Source of the DNA: Lachnospiraceae bacterium UBA5899
GTDB taxonomy: Bacteria; Bacillota; Clostridia; Lachnospirales; Lachnospiraceae
Direction: 5' to 3'
DNA length: 18,932 bases
NCBI GenBank assembly: GCA_002432425.1
Contig: DJEL01000042.1
Span: 1-18,932 of the forward strand
Positions 1 to 8,308 of this stretch are shown here, piece by piece. Positions within the stretch are counted from its first letter, which is position 1. Each line of letters starts with the position of its first letter. The position numbers and the translations under genes were made by a program. The notes under the pieces are model-generated. The model was not told where the DNA came from and did no database searches. It saw only the letters and a program-made list of their open reading frames with translations.

Positions 1-2
1 TT

Positions 3-83
3 GTTGACATTTTCGATGACAGCGGGACGTGGATGAAGCTCGTAAATTATGTGTTCATAATAATCAGTAAAAATGGATTGTAA
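3..83 (+). CDS. Possible 3' end of an upstream gene (partial)
   Basis: An open frame enters from the left edge and ends with TAA at 81-83, giving 26 residues that begin VDIFDDSGTWMKLVNYV. The family cannot be recognised from so short a tail. The reasons for taking it as coding are that it is open from the edge and that a good intrinsic terminator follows about 80 bases later, as expected after a gene. Codons 17-26 (FIIISKNGL) are AT-rich and less convincing, so this could also be non-coding sequence. Low confidence. Confidence 0.3.
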   Translation, partial: VDIFDDSGTWMKLVNYVFIIISKNGL

Positions 84-127
84 TATATTCATAAAAGGAT
101 TTTACAATAAAGTGAGGCAAAGAAAAA

Positions 128-158
128 CCCCTTCCCCTCATGAATGAGGGGGTAGGGG
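128..158. other. Inverted repeat, C/G-rich hairpin
   Basis: CCCCTCAT (134-141) and ATGAGGGG (144-151) form a perfect 8-bp stem around a two-base loop. It is extended across a small internal loop by CCCC (128-131) pairing with GGGG (155-158). No T tract follows, so it is not a terminator by itself. It lies 8 bases before the terminator at 166-185 and may stabilise the 3' end of the upstream transcript. Confidence 0.6.
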
Positions 159-165
159 AGCTGAG

Positions 166-185
166 AGTGCCGCAGGCACTTTTTT
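166..185 (+). terminator. Rho-independent terminator
   Basis: AGTGCC (166-171), loop GCA, GGCACT (175-180) form a 6-bp perfect stem directly followed by a T run (180-185). This is a compact classical intrinsic terminator. It would end the transcript coming from the left edge and insulate the lipoprotein/permease locus that starts downstream. Confidence 0.8.
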
Positions 186-261
186 ATGCAGAGTTTTATG
201 CAAATAAGAAAATAATTTTTGTCATTCAGCGTTTTGGTTCTAAAACTTAAGAAATTAAATA

Positions 262-290
262 ATGAAATGCAAACATAATTATGATATAAT
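262..290 (+). promoter_or_regulatory. Predicted sigma-A promoter with extended -10
   Basis: TATAAT at 285-290 is preceded by TGA (282-284), giving a TGnTATAAT extended -10. A 4/6 match to the -35 consensus (ATGAAA, 262-267) lies 17 bases upstream. Transcription would start near 297, leaving a leader of about 100 bases before the lipoprotein start at 397. This is the only clear promoter I see before the permease locus, so it may drive everything from 397 to about 9049. Confidence 0.65.
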
Positions 291-396
291 TTATCTAATG
301 AATAACAATAGATTGCAAGATGCTATTTCACAGATATGAGATGTTTATATAACGCAGGCACGGATAAGAGGGGTGCAGAAAGATAGGGGATGCTTT

Positions 397-591
397 ATGA
401 AAAAGAGAGCATGGTTTGTTTGTGGAATATCAGCTTTAGCAGCAATTCTTTTCCTGACCGGATGTGCGGAACGAAATGCGGCAAAGGTGCCCGAGGATGC
501 GGCGGTGGATGCAGGTAACCGTGAGATACAGAAAGAGACTTTGACGGAAGCTGTGCATGAAAATAAAGAGAATAGAATACAGAAGAAATAA
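397..591 (+). pseudogene. Lipoprotein, N-terminal part (frameshifted)
   Basis: The start at 397 (MKKRAWF) is chosen because AGGGGA lies 6 bases upstream and because it gives a clean lipoprotein signal: basic n-region, hydrophobic core, lipobox LTGC with the lipidated cysteine at residue 23. The GTG at 373 would put extra charged residues before the signal. The frame stops at 589-591, but the next frame is open from 576 and continues as a protein of matching character to 1400. One added base between about 574 and 588, for example in the AAA run at 586-588, would join them into a 334-aa lipoprotein. It would sit on the outer face of the membrane and is the first gene of the permease locus. Function unknown. 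The break may be real decay or an assembly error. Confidence 0.65.
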
Positions 592-1400
592 CGGGTACAA
601 TAACACGGCAAGATAATGAGAAGCTTTTGCGGTTGGAAGAAAATGTGGTATATGAAACGATTTCTTTGGAAAATATGCCGCTGCAACTTACAGCGGAGGC
701 TGGCAGGGGATGGGCAAACGATATAAACAGCGACGGCAGACCGGAAAATCTTTATATGGGACCGGAAGGGGTATATGTAGAGGGAGTACTTGCCATTCCT
801 TTGGATGAGAACGAAGAAAATGATATTTTCTGGCTTATAGATGTAGATACAGAGGATGGGTATATCGAACTGCTTACCTATCAGAATATGGCATATGATT
901 TATGGTTTTATGACAAAGAAGGGTGCCTGAAATCAGCCGGGCAGAATGTATGCGGCTGGTTTAACAGGTATGCAGAAAACGAAGAAGCAGAAGATATCCG
1001 CAATCCGGTCAGGATAGATGAACAAACCATCAGTTTTAGAGACCGGTTTTATGTATTTGACAGTTATAATCTGACAGCCTGCTACAGGTTAAATGAAGAA
1101 CATAAGCTGACGGTGGTGCCTGAAGAATATGAAATAGAACCCCCGCATCCGATTGCTTTCATCGGAGAACAGAAAACACTGAAATTATACCGGGAGCGCA
1201 GCAAACGGGGAGAGTTTTCTGTCATAGAGGAACCAACGGCATTTATGCTGACCACGAGTGATGGGAATTCCTGGGTTTATCTGGAAAATTACAATGGAGA
1301 GTCCGGCTGGATATATATCGAAGAAAACGAGTCCGGTGATATGCTTATAAACGGGGAACTGGAGCGCGGGGATTTTATTGGTTACAGTAATATATCCTGA
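576..1400 (+). pseudogene. Lipoprotein, C-terminal part with SH3-like end (frameshifted)
   Basis: This frame is open from 576 to the TGA at 1398-1400. The only in-frame start near its beginning is a TTG at 627 with no convincing ribosome binding site, so it reads as the continuation of the lipoprotein begun at 397, not as a separate gene. The middle contains acidic, aromatic-rich beta-type sequence with phrases such as DINSDGRPENLYMGPEG, resembling repeat or calcium-loop-like surface proteins. The last 70 or so residues (SDGNSWVYLENYNGESGWIY) look like a bacterial SH3 domain, which often binds cell wall or protein partners. That domain call is by eye only. The permease gene starts about 50 bases downstream, so the two are probably co-transcribed. 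The substrate or partner cannot be named. Confidence 0.6.
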
Positions 1401-1453
1401 AATGAGCAGCATTTTTGAAGCAAGTTTATCAAAAACTACAGTGGAGAATGGGG

Positions 1454-2485
1454 ATGAAAATACTTTACGGGTTAAGGTTGTCAGCCAGAATATTTAAGAA
1501 CAATAAGATAAAAAACAGTATTGTGATACTGGCAATAGCGATAGCCTTTTCCTTTGTAGGGATATATTTTGTTTTTGCTGACGCGCTGAATGCTTTTTTT
1601 CTGCAGAGTAATCTAAGACAGATGGGAACAGAAGCAGAGGCAGAGTACCGGAATGTGACCTATGAAGAGTATTTACAGTTTAAGAAAGAAAACCGGACAT
1701 TGCATTGTTCTTACGGAACCAGACTGGAACAGTGGACGGTGGGGGAATATAACAGCAGGCAGGTTGTTCTTAATTATATGGAGAAAGAGGCAGCAGGCCT
1801 ATGCTTCGCAAAGCTTACAGAGGGAACGTGGCCGGAAACGGAAAATGAGGTTGCAATAGACAAAAATTACGGCAGATACATAGAAGAAATACCGATAGGA
1901 AGCGAGATAGTTATTTCCGGTGTAAGATATGTGGTTTCCGGCATCTGCGACAGTAATTCCAAAGCAGAATATGCAAGTATTTATTTGTCCGGACAGGCAT
2001 TTGCAAAATACAAAACTGCGGCAGCAGGCATAGTTTATGTGGATGCGGAAGGCAGAAAACTGACAAGAGAGTATCTTACAGAAGAATGGAGTGCTGTTTT
2101 TCCAAAAGGGGAACCGGAAATAGTGGTAAACGCGGCTTATGAACAGAAACAAAGCGCAGCGGATAGTATGGTTAGAGCGGTGGCCGGTATTCTGGTATTT
2201 ATGGCAGCATATGCTTCGGTGTATTCGGTATACAGCAATTCGCTGGTGAAGGATGTTCCATTTTACGGTCTTTTGCGTTTGCAGGGAATGACAAAAAAAC
2301 AACTGTATTTCACGATACAGATGCAGACTTTTTTACAGTACATCATTGCTATACCGGTGGGATGTTTTCTGACGGGAGTGATTTTTCTGGCAGCAAAAAA
2401 ACATTTTCTGCCGGAGTTCTTCGGAGAAAACAGGTATTTGACCGGAAACTGTGAATGGCTTGTCTGGGCGGTAGGAGTAAAGTAA
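1454..2485 (+). pseudogene. FtsX-type ABC permease, N-terminal half (frameshifted)
   Basis: The start at 1454 (MKILYGLRLSARIF) is preferred to the TTG at 1415 and the ATG at 1448 because GGAGA (1443-1447) is 6 bases upstream. The protein begins with a cytoplasmic helix and a membrane segment (SIVILAIAIAFSFVGIYFVF), then an outside domain of about 200 residues, then two more membrane segments separated by the FtsX cytoplasmic loop (LLRLQGMTKKQL). It is a paralog of the intact permease at 3812. The frame ends with TAA at 2483-2485 in the middle of what should be the fourth membrane segment, while the neighbouring frame carries the rest. An extra A in the AAA run at 2479-2481 would give a continuous 773-aa protein. 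This family (MacB/LolC-type, type VII ABC) moves lipids, peptides or force across the membrane. Confidence 0.7.
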
Positions 2486-3774
2486 CTTTACTGGCAGTAA
2501 TCATGGGAACATACCGGCCGGTTCGATTTTTATTGAAATTGTCCATGAGTGAGGCACAAAATTGTCAGCCGAACGTCAGGGTGAAGGTACCGGTACATAA
2601 TCCTAAACGGTATTGCACTTTACGGTTTGCATACAGAAATCTGCAAAGGAACAGGATGCGCTCCTTTGCAGTTATTCTTTCTACGTCCATTTGCGTTCTT
2701 TTGTTTGTACTTACCATAAGCTTTACGAAATATCTGCAAAACGGATATTCCCGATTGGAAAAAATAGATTATGATTTTATAGTTGCAAGAGAGTCCGTAC
2801 TGGAGGCAAGAGAAAATAGCATTTTGGGAGAAAAATCCTATCTGTATTATTCAGTGCTTACAGGAGAACCGGAGGCAGAACTGACAGAGGAACTGGTTCG
2901 GAAACTGCAGGATGCATGTCACGGAACGGAAGTAAAGGGCAGGTATCTTTCCGAAGCATTTATTACTTCCGATGCCATTGCGGCGAGAGTGGATGATTAC
3001 ATTGCTCAGGGGAAGTACAAAGAAAACGAATTGCGCAATTTGCAGCTTTCCAGACAGAATGCCAAAAATCTGGGATGTGATGAATTGTGGACCTATATGC
3101 AGTATTATGTGGATTTTGATGACATAGCAGACTGGACGGTCACGGAAGGATGTATAGACAGGAAAAAATTTGAGAGTGGTGAATATGTTATTTTAGCGAC
3201 GGCTTCCGTATTAAAAGGGCAGGAAAGTTTCTTTCATCCGGGGGAAAAGATACCGGTTAAGGGCAAAGACGGAGTAAGGGAAGCGGAAGTGTTGGCGGTT
3301 GTGACGGATATTCCGCAGATTTGTATGTACGAAGGTTTTATCACCTGCTTTTTACCAAAAACGGAAACGGATGATAATGGGGGTATATTGTATGTGGTAA
3401 CAATAGATGCAAAGGATGCGGAAAAAGAAGAGGCAGCCGTAAGAGATATAGTCCATAACAGCCCGGAGGTGGTTTCCTACGTTTCTTATGAGATGGTAAG
3501 ACAGGAAGAAAAAGACGGTCTGAGAATACTGGAAACCATAGGAGGGGGAATAAGTCTTGCCGCGGGAATAATGGCATTCTTAAATTTTTTCCATAATGCC
3601 GTTGCAAACAGGATAGAGCGAAAAGCGGAATATGATATTCTGCGGAAAATAGGCATGACAAAAAGACAGTTGAAACATCTCATCAGAGCAGAGAATGGGA
3701 TTTTATTTGGCATAGCGGCGGTTATAGGATGCGTTGCAGGAGGTTTAATCAGCACCATACTGCTATGGACTTAA
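2455..3774 (+). pseudogene. FtsX-type ABC permease, C-terminal half (frameshifted)
   Basis: This continues the permease begun at 1454 in the next frame; meaningful sequence starts at about 2483 (VTLLAVIMGTYRPVRFLLKL). There is no ribosome binding site at 2455. It holds the rest of membrane segment 4, a linker, membrane segment 5 (SFAVILSTSICVLLFVLTI), a second outside domain of about 240 residues, and a C-terminal FtsX region with the loop LRKIGMTKRQL and a last membrane helix. Its order matches the paralog at 3812, including the outside-domain phrase EAEVLAVVTDIP (EYEVLAVVDELP in the paralog). The stop at 3772-3774 comes right after the helix, so the usual final FtsX membrane segment is missing, as in the paralog. 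If the frameshift is real, the complex loses this permease. Confidence 0.7.
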
Positions 3775-3811
3775 CTTTACAGTATTACAAAGGAACAGAG
3801 AGGGGACAGCT

Positions 3812-6235
3812 ATGAAAAAGAACCGTTATCTACGCAGACTTGCGGATAAGATATATAGAAGCAGACCGGTCAGAAACTGCATGATTATTGCCACCATAGC
3901 GCTGATGACCTGTCTCATCATGAGCGTGGCGGGAGTCATGGAGGCGGCGGATTACCTTATCAGGCAGGAAAATATGCGGAACTTCGGCACGACGGCACAG
4001 GGAATCTATACGGGGCTTACCAGGGAGCAGTACGAAGCCTTAAAACAGATGGCAGACATAACGGAGATTGCCGGGGAAGCTTATCTTGGCGTGGCAGCGG
4101 AAAACATGGGAAACACGCAGGTTTATGTATACTATGCATCCGAGGAATGCGCAGCGGAGAACTTCCATGGGCTGACAGCGGGAAAATGGTCTGCTTCGGA
4201 AACAGAAGCCGTGGTGGATGGGATTTATGCCGAAGAGCACGGCACCGAAATCGGACAGACGATTACCGTTTCCGCTCCGCTTACGGGAAGCCGGGAATAT
4301 ACGGTAACCGGCATCTGCGCAGCCAATAAAAAGAAGGGAAATGCCGCGGTATATCTGTATGTGTCCGGAAAGGAGTTACCGGAAAATGTACCGGAAACAC
4401 AGCTCTCTCTGACGGCATACTGCGGATTTTCAAAGGAGGCATCCCCGGAAGGGATTTTAAGAGCCATAACGGCATCCGAAGAAAACAATGCGGCAGCCTT
4501 TACGGAAAATCCGGTGTATGGAAGTACGGAAAATTCCTTAGAAGATATGGTAAAAAAGACCGTTCTGTTTCTGGGCGGCTACGTGCTGGTATTTCTGACA
4601 GTTACCTCCCTGTACCGGATTTTCATGTTCCGGGATGTGCAGTTTTTCGGACAACTGAAATCCGTGGGGGTAACGGAAAAACAGTGCCGGCAGATTCTTA
4701 TGCTGCAATCCGCAAGACACGCACTTTGGGGGATTATCGCAGGGATTTTGCTGGGAGTGGGCTTTGATTTTCTTTTTCTCCCGGGACTTTTAAGAAAATA
4801 TTACGGCGGACTGGAAGGGTATCATGGCGTGCCGCCCCAGAGTATGGCAGTGGCAGCGGTACTTGTCTTGGCAGCCATGTTTTTTGGTCTGAGAAAGCCA
4901 CTTCGTATGCTTCATAAAATTTCCCCCATACAGGCTGTGGGCTATGCGGGGGATTTCGGAAAGAAAATCAGCAGAAAATCAAAGAAAGTGTCCCTTTCCC
5001 ATCTGGCGGGATGTTATATAAAGCAGGAGAAAGGACGCAGTTTTCTCGTCATGGGAAGTGTTTTTCTGGCAGGGATGTTTCTTGTTCTGACCGTTTCCCT
5101 GACCTTTTTTCTTACCGGAAAACTGATTGACAGAAGAAGCCTGCCGTCGGCTTTTCTGATGGGAGAAGAATGGTACTGCAAGCATGTCAGCGAAACGCAG
5201 GATGGAGATTTATATGATTATCCGCCCCATGTTGACAAAGACAATGCCTGGGCGATTGACCGGAACATTTATAATGAACTCTGGGATGCACTGCCGGATG
5301 CGGAAGTGACACCGGTATTTTATAATTATGGCTATAACTTTTCCGAGGATGTAACCGGGCGGGTAAAGCAGGCTTTACAGGCAGATACCATAGCAGATGT
5401 CGGCTACGGCGGAAAGAGTTTATATCAGAAGATATTGAATAATTGGGAAAATCCTACCCATACGCCGTATTGGGATGAGATGCGCTATTACATAACCTAT
5501 GAAACCCTTGCCAAATGTAAGGTGCTGGAAGGGGAACTGGACTATGAGAAGTGGATGTCCGGAAACTACGTGGTGATGGGCGCCAATCCGCTTATGAAGG
5601 ACAACGGTACCCTGTACCACGCGGGCGACAGGGTGACACTGTATCTGTATGAAAATCAGGCATCCATGAAAAAGGATGATACCGGATTTACCCGGATAGA
5701 AATGGGAACTCCGAAAGAATATGAAGTACTTGCCGTGGTGGATGAACTGCCCGATGTCTGTGCCTACCGACTGGCGACGCTTGTGACCCTGCTTCCGGCG
5801 GAAAACATACCGGCGGAGGACAACAGTTTTTATCTCTGTGCTCTTATGGTTGATGCAGGGGATTTGAAAGGAACGGAAGAAAAAATCAGGGAATATGTTT
5901 CGGAAAGAGACGACGGACTGTACTATGTTTCCAACCGGGTGATTAAGGAAGAGGCGAAAGCACAGGTGGGAGTCATACGCCTTTTGGGTGGCTCCTTTGC
6001 CCTGATTCTGCTGGGCGTGGCGCTGATGAATATCTTAAATTATATCCTGTTAAGCAGAACGGAACGGGAAAAAGATTACCGGACGCTGCATCAGGTGGGT
6101 ATGACGGAAAAGCAGTTAAAGAAAATGCGGCTTCTGGAATATGCACGGCTTCTTATTCCCGCCATTCTGCTGGGTGCGGCAGCGGCAGCCGGAATATTCC
6201 TTCCGGTCAGCCGGTGGATTAATTCAATTTTATAG
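3812..6235 (+). CDS. FtsX-like ABC transporter permease, intact
   Basis: An 807-aa membrane protein with two FtsX-type modules in tandem. Membrane segments lie near residues 22-44, 250-270, 302-326, 343-360, 411-435, 721-746 and 776-800. Large outside domains span about 45-245 and 440-715. The cytoplasmic loops LKSVGVTEKQ (283-291) and HQVGMTEKQLKK are the typical FtsX signatures. The start is supported by GAGAGGGG 6 bases upstream. It lies 37 bases after the broken paralog and 14 bases before the ATPase gene, so the three are likely one operon. By family (MacB, LolC/E, BceB relatives) it would work as a mechanotransmission permease powered by the next gene's ATPase. The final membrane segment expected of the second module is absent. 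The substrate is unknown. Confidence 0.88.
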   Translation: MKKNRYLRRLADKIYRSRPVRNCMIIATIALMTCLIMSVAGVMEAADYLIRQENMRNFGTTAQGIYTGLTREQYEALKQMADITEIAGEAYLGVAAENMGNTQVYVYYASEECAAENFHGLTAGKWSASETEAVVDGIYAEEHGTEIGQTITVSAPLTGSREYTVTGICAANKKKGNAAVYLYVSGKELPENVPETQLSLTAYCGFSKEASPEGILRAITASEENNAAAFTENPVYGSTENSLEDMVKKTVLFLGGYVLVFLTVTSLYRIFMFRDVQFFGQLKSVGVTEKQCRQILMLQSARHALWGIIAGILLGVGFDFLFLPGLLRKYYGGLEGYHGVPPQSMAVAAVLVLAAMFFGLRKPLRMLHKISPIQAVGYAGDFGKKISRKSKKVSLSHLAGCYIKQEKGRSFLVMGSVFLAGMFLVLTVSLTFFLTGKLIDRRSLPSAFLMGEEWYCKHVSETQDGDLYDYPPHVDKDNAWAIDRNIYNELWDALPDAEVTPVFYNYGYNFSEDVTGRVKQALQADTIADVGYGGKSLYQKILNNWENPTHTPYWDEMRYYITYETLAKCKVLEGELDYEKWMSGNYVVMGANPLMKDNGTLYHAGDRVTLYLYENQASMKKDDTGFTRIEMGTPKEYEVLAVVDELPDVCAYRLATLVTLLPAENIPAEDNSFYLCALMVDAGDLKGTEEKIREYVSERDDGLYYVSNRVIKEEAKAQVGVIRLLGGSFALILLGVALMNILNYILLSRTEREKDYRTLHQVGMTEKQLKKMRLLEYARLLIPAILLGAAAAAGIFLPVSRWINSIL

Positions 6236-6249
6236 GGAGAGGTGCGAAA

Positions 6250-6939
6250 ATGGGAGAAATTATGTTAAAACTGACGGATGTCAGCAAAACTTACGGAGAA
6301 GGGGAAACGGCAGTTCATGCCCTGAAAAAAGTAAATCTGGAAATTGAAAAAAAGGAATTTGCGGCTGTTATCGGACCCTCCGGAAGCGGAAAAAGTACGC
6401 TTTTAAACATATGCGGCGGTCTGGACAGTCCTACTTCGGGAAGTGTATTCATACGGGGAACGGATATTTCCGGCCTGCCGGATGAAAAAGCCACGGTTTT
6501 CAGACGGGATAATATCGGATTTGTATTTCAGAACTATAACCTGCTTCCTATTTTAACCGTATATGAAAATATTGTTCTGCCCATTGAGATAGGCGGAAAA
6601 GATGTGGATACGGTATATGTGGAGGAAATCATGACCGCACTGGGACTCGATACCCTGAAGGACAGAATTCCGTCCAAACTGTCCGGCGGGCAGCAGCAGA
6701 GGGTGGCGATTGCAAGAGCACTGGCAACGAAGCCTGCCATTATTCTGGCAGATGAACCTACCGGCAACCTGAATTCGGAAGCGGCGGATGAGGTTATGGA
6801 GCTTCTGAAAAAATGCGTCAGGGATTTAGACCAGACGGTTATCATGATTACCCACAATGAAGCATTAATCGGGGACTGCGACAGAATTCTGCATATCCGG
6901 GACGGTGTGCTGACGGAGGAAAAACACAATGAAAAGTAG
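6250..6939 (+). CDS. ABC transporter ATP-binding protein (MacB/LolD type)
   Basis: A 229-aa ATPase with all catalytic motifs: Walker A GPSGSGKST (residues 42-50), Q-loop glutamine in FVFQNYNLLP (Q94), signature LSGGQQQR (144-151), Walker B IILADEP (164-170) and switch histidine H202. The sequence VFQNYNLLPILTVYENI is characteristic of the LolD/MacB/BceA branch that pairs with FtsX permeases. It hydrolyses ATP on the cytoplasmic side. AGGGAGAGGTG lies just upstream of the ATG at 6250; an in-frame ATG four codons later is possible. It is the only ATPase in the locus, so it would have to serve the intact permease and, if functional, the broken one. Its 3' end overlaps the next gene by 11 bases, which implies translational coupling. 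Confidence 0.95.
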   Translation: MGEIMLKLTDVSKTYGEGETAVHALKKVNLEIEKKEFAAVIGPSGSGKSTLLNICGGLDSPTSGSVFIRGTDISGLPDEKATVFRRDNIGFVFQNYNLLPILTVYENIVLPIEIGGKDVDTVYVEEIMTALGLDTLKDRIPSKLSGGQQQRVAIARALATKPAIILADEPTGNLNSEAADEVMELLKKCVRDLDQTVIMITHNEALIGDCDRILHIRDGVLTEEKHNEK

Positions 6940-8275
6940 AAATGCAGGAAAAAAGCTGCTGCTTCTTATGACATGCGCCCTGCTTCTTACCGGCTGCGGA
7001 AAGGACAGGCAGCCCGTTTCGGTGCAGCGGGAAAGCACGGATGCGGCAGAGGGAGAAAAGAAAGTGCTGGTTCTGGGGACCCTTGACGACAGCAGCGAAA
7101 TCAGGGATGTCATTACGGAGTTTAATAAAAACAGTACGGAATATAAGGTGGAAATAAAGCTGTACGGCGACAATTCGGGGGAAACCACGCAGGCACTTTC
7201 CCTTTTGCAGGCGGATATTGCGGCAGGAAAGGGACCGGATATTCTGGATATAGCCAAGGCGGACACCTTTTCCTATGTGGAAAAAGGCCTGCTTACCGAC
7301 CTTACGCCTTACCTGAATGCCGACACGGAAGTAAGCGAAGAGGATTTCCTGCCGAATGTTCTGGCTATTTATAATAAGGACGGCATGCAGGCAGCCATAC
7401 CCTCTGTTTTCTGGATAGGGAGTCTGGTGGGAAAGACCGAAAATCTGGACGGCTATACCCACTGGAATATAGCCGAATACGAAAGCTTTGTAAACGCTCT
7501 TGCCAATCCGGAAACGGTTGTGCAGGGCATTCCCAGAAGACAGACTTTCGCCCAGATGATGGAGCAGTATGCGTCTTCTTTTATAGACTGGGACAGCAAG
7601 ACCTGTTCTTTTGACGGGGAAGAGTTTCAAAAGCTGCTTTCTTTTGTCAGCCGATACCCGGCGGAGAGTACGGTGATGGGGCAGACGGAAGAACTTGCCA
7701 TGGTAAGAAGCAACCAGATACTGCTGCTTCCCATTGTGTTAAACAGTGTTTCCGGTTATCTGTTACAGCCTGCTGTTTTTAACGGAGAGGTGACGTATGT
7801 GGGATTTCCTACGGAAAGGGAAAACGGAAATACCCTCATGGTTTTCAGCGGAGCTTACGGCATCATGGAGTCGTGCACGGAAAAAGACGCAGCGTGGGAA
7901 GTGGTAAAAGCCCTGTGTACGGCGGACAATCTGTACCTTTCGGGCTTCCCGGTTTATAAGGAAAATCTGAACAAAGCATATGCATTTGCACAGACCGAGA
8001 CTTACCATCTGAATGATAACGGGGAGAAAATCGCAGACCCTCTGTACCGGGCAGCTTACGGGGATGAAACCATAGAGGTCTATCCGGCAACGGAAGAAGA
8101 CATAAAAAAGCTGCAGGAGCTTCTGGAAAATGCAGCGGCGCCGGATATGCGGAGCGAAGAGGTCTTAAATATTATTATGGAAGAAGCCGAGCCGTACCTG
8201 GCAGGAGAGAAGACGGCGGAGGAGGCAGCACAGGTCATCCAGAACCGGATGCAGCTTTATATGAGTGAGAAATAA
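6929..8275 (+). CDS. Extracellular solute-binding lipoprotein (family 1-like)
   Basis: A 448-aa protein with a lipoprotein signal (KKLLLLMTCALLLTGC, lipid on C23). The mature part has the layout of ABC family-1 (sugar-type) binding proteins: VLVLGTLDDSSEIRDVITEFNK near residue 46, then GKGPDILDIAK and a C-terminal helical region (EAEPYLAGEKTAEEAAQVIQ). It would be anchored on the outer face of the membrane. Its start overlaps the ATPase stop by 11 bases, so it is firmly in the FtsX operon. That is odd, because such proteins normally accompany MalF/MalG-type importers, and none is present here. It may be a sensor or accessory subunit that presents a ligand to the FtsX permease, or it may be an orphan. 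The fold assignment is good; the ligand is unknown. Confidence 0.85.
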   Translation: MKSRNAGKKLLLLMTCALLLTGCGKDRQPVSVQRESTDAAEGEKKVLVLGTLDDSSEIRDVITEFNKNSTEYKVEIKLYGDNSGETTQALSLLQADIAAGKGPDILDIAKADTFSYVEKGLLTDLTPYLNADTEVSEEDFLPNVLAIYNKDGMQAAIPSVFWIGSLVGKTENLDGYTHWNIAEYESFVNALANPETVVQGIPRRQTFAQMMEQYASSFIDWDSKTCSFDGEEFQKLLSFVSRYPAESTVMGQTEELAMVRSNQILLLPIVLNSVSGYLLQPAVFNGEVTYVGFPTERENGNTLMVFSGAYGIMESCTEKDAAWEVVKALCTADNLYLSGFPVYKENLNKAYAFAQTETYHLNDNGEKIADPLYRAAYGDETIEVYPATEEDIKKLQELLENAAAPDMRSEEVLNIIMEEAEPYLAGEKTAEEAAQVIQNRMQLYMSEK

Positions 8276-8308
8276 AGCACTAACAGGAAATGGAAGGGAG
8301 GAACCACA

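Noticed and set aside
1415..1453. Upstream TTG start at 1415 for the first permease
   Set aside because: It has no good binding site, while the ATG at 1454 has GGAGA at the right distance.
2471..2500. Programmed -1 ribosomal frameshift in the permease
   Set aside because: No X XXY YYZ slippery heptamer precedes the stop, and no clear downstream structure was seen. A lost A in AAA is simpler.
6848..7630. Long - strand open frame of 260 codons opposite the solute-binding lipoprotein
   Set aside because: The + strand gene has a clear signal peptide, coupling and fold. The - strand frame has no family features.
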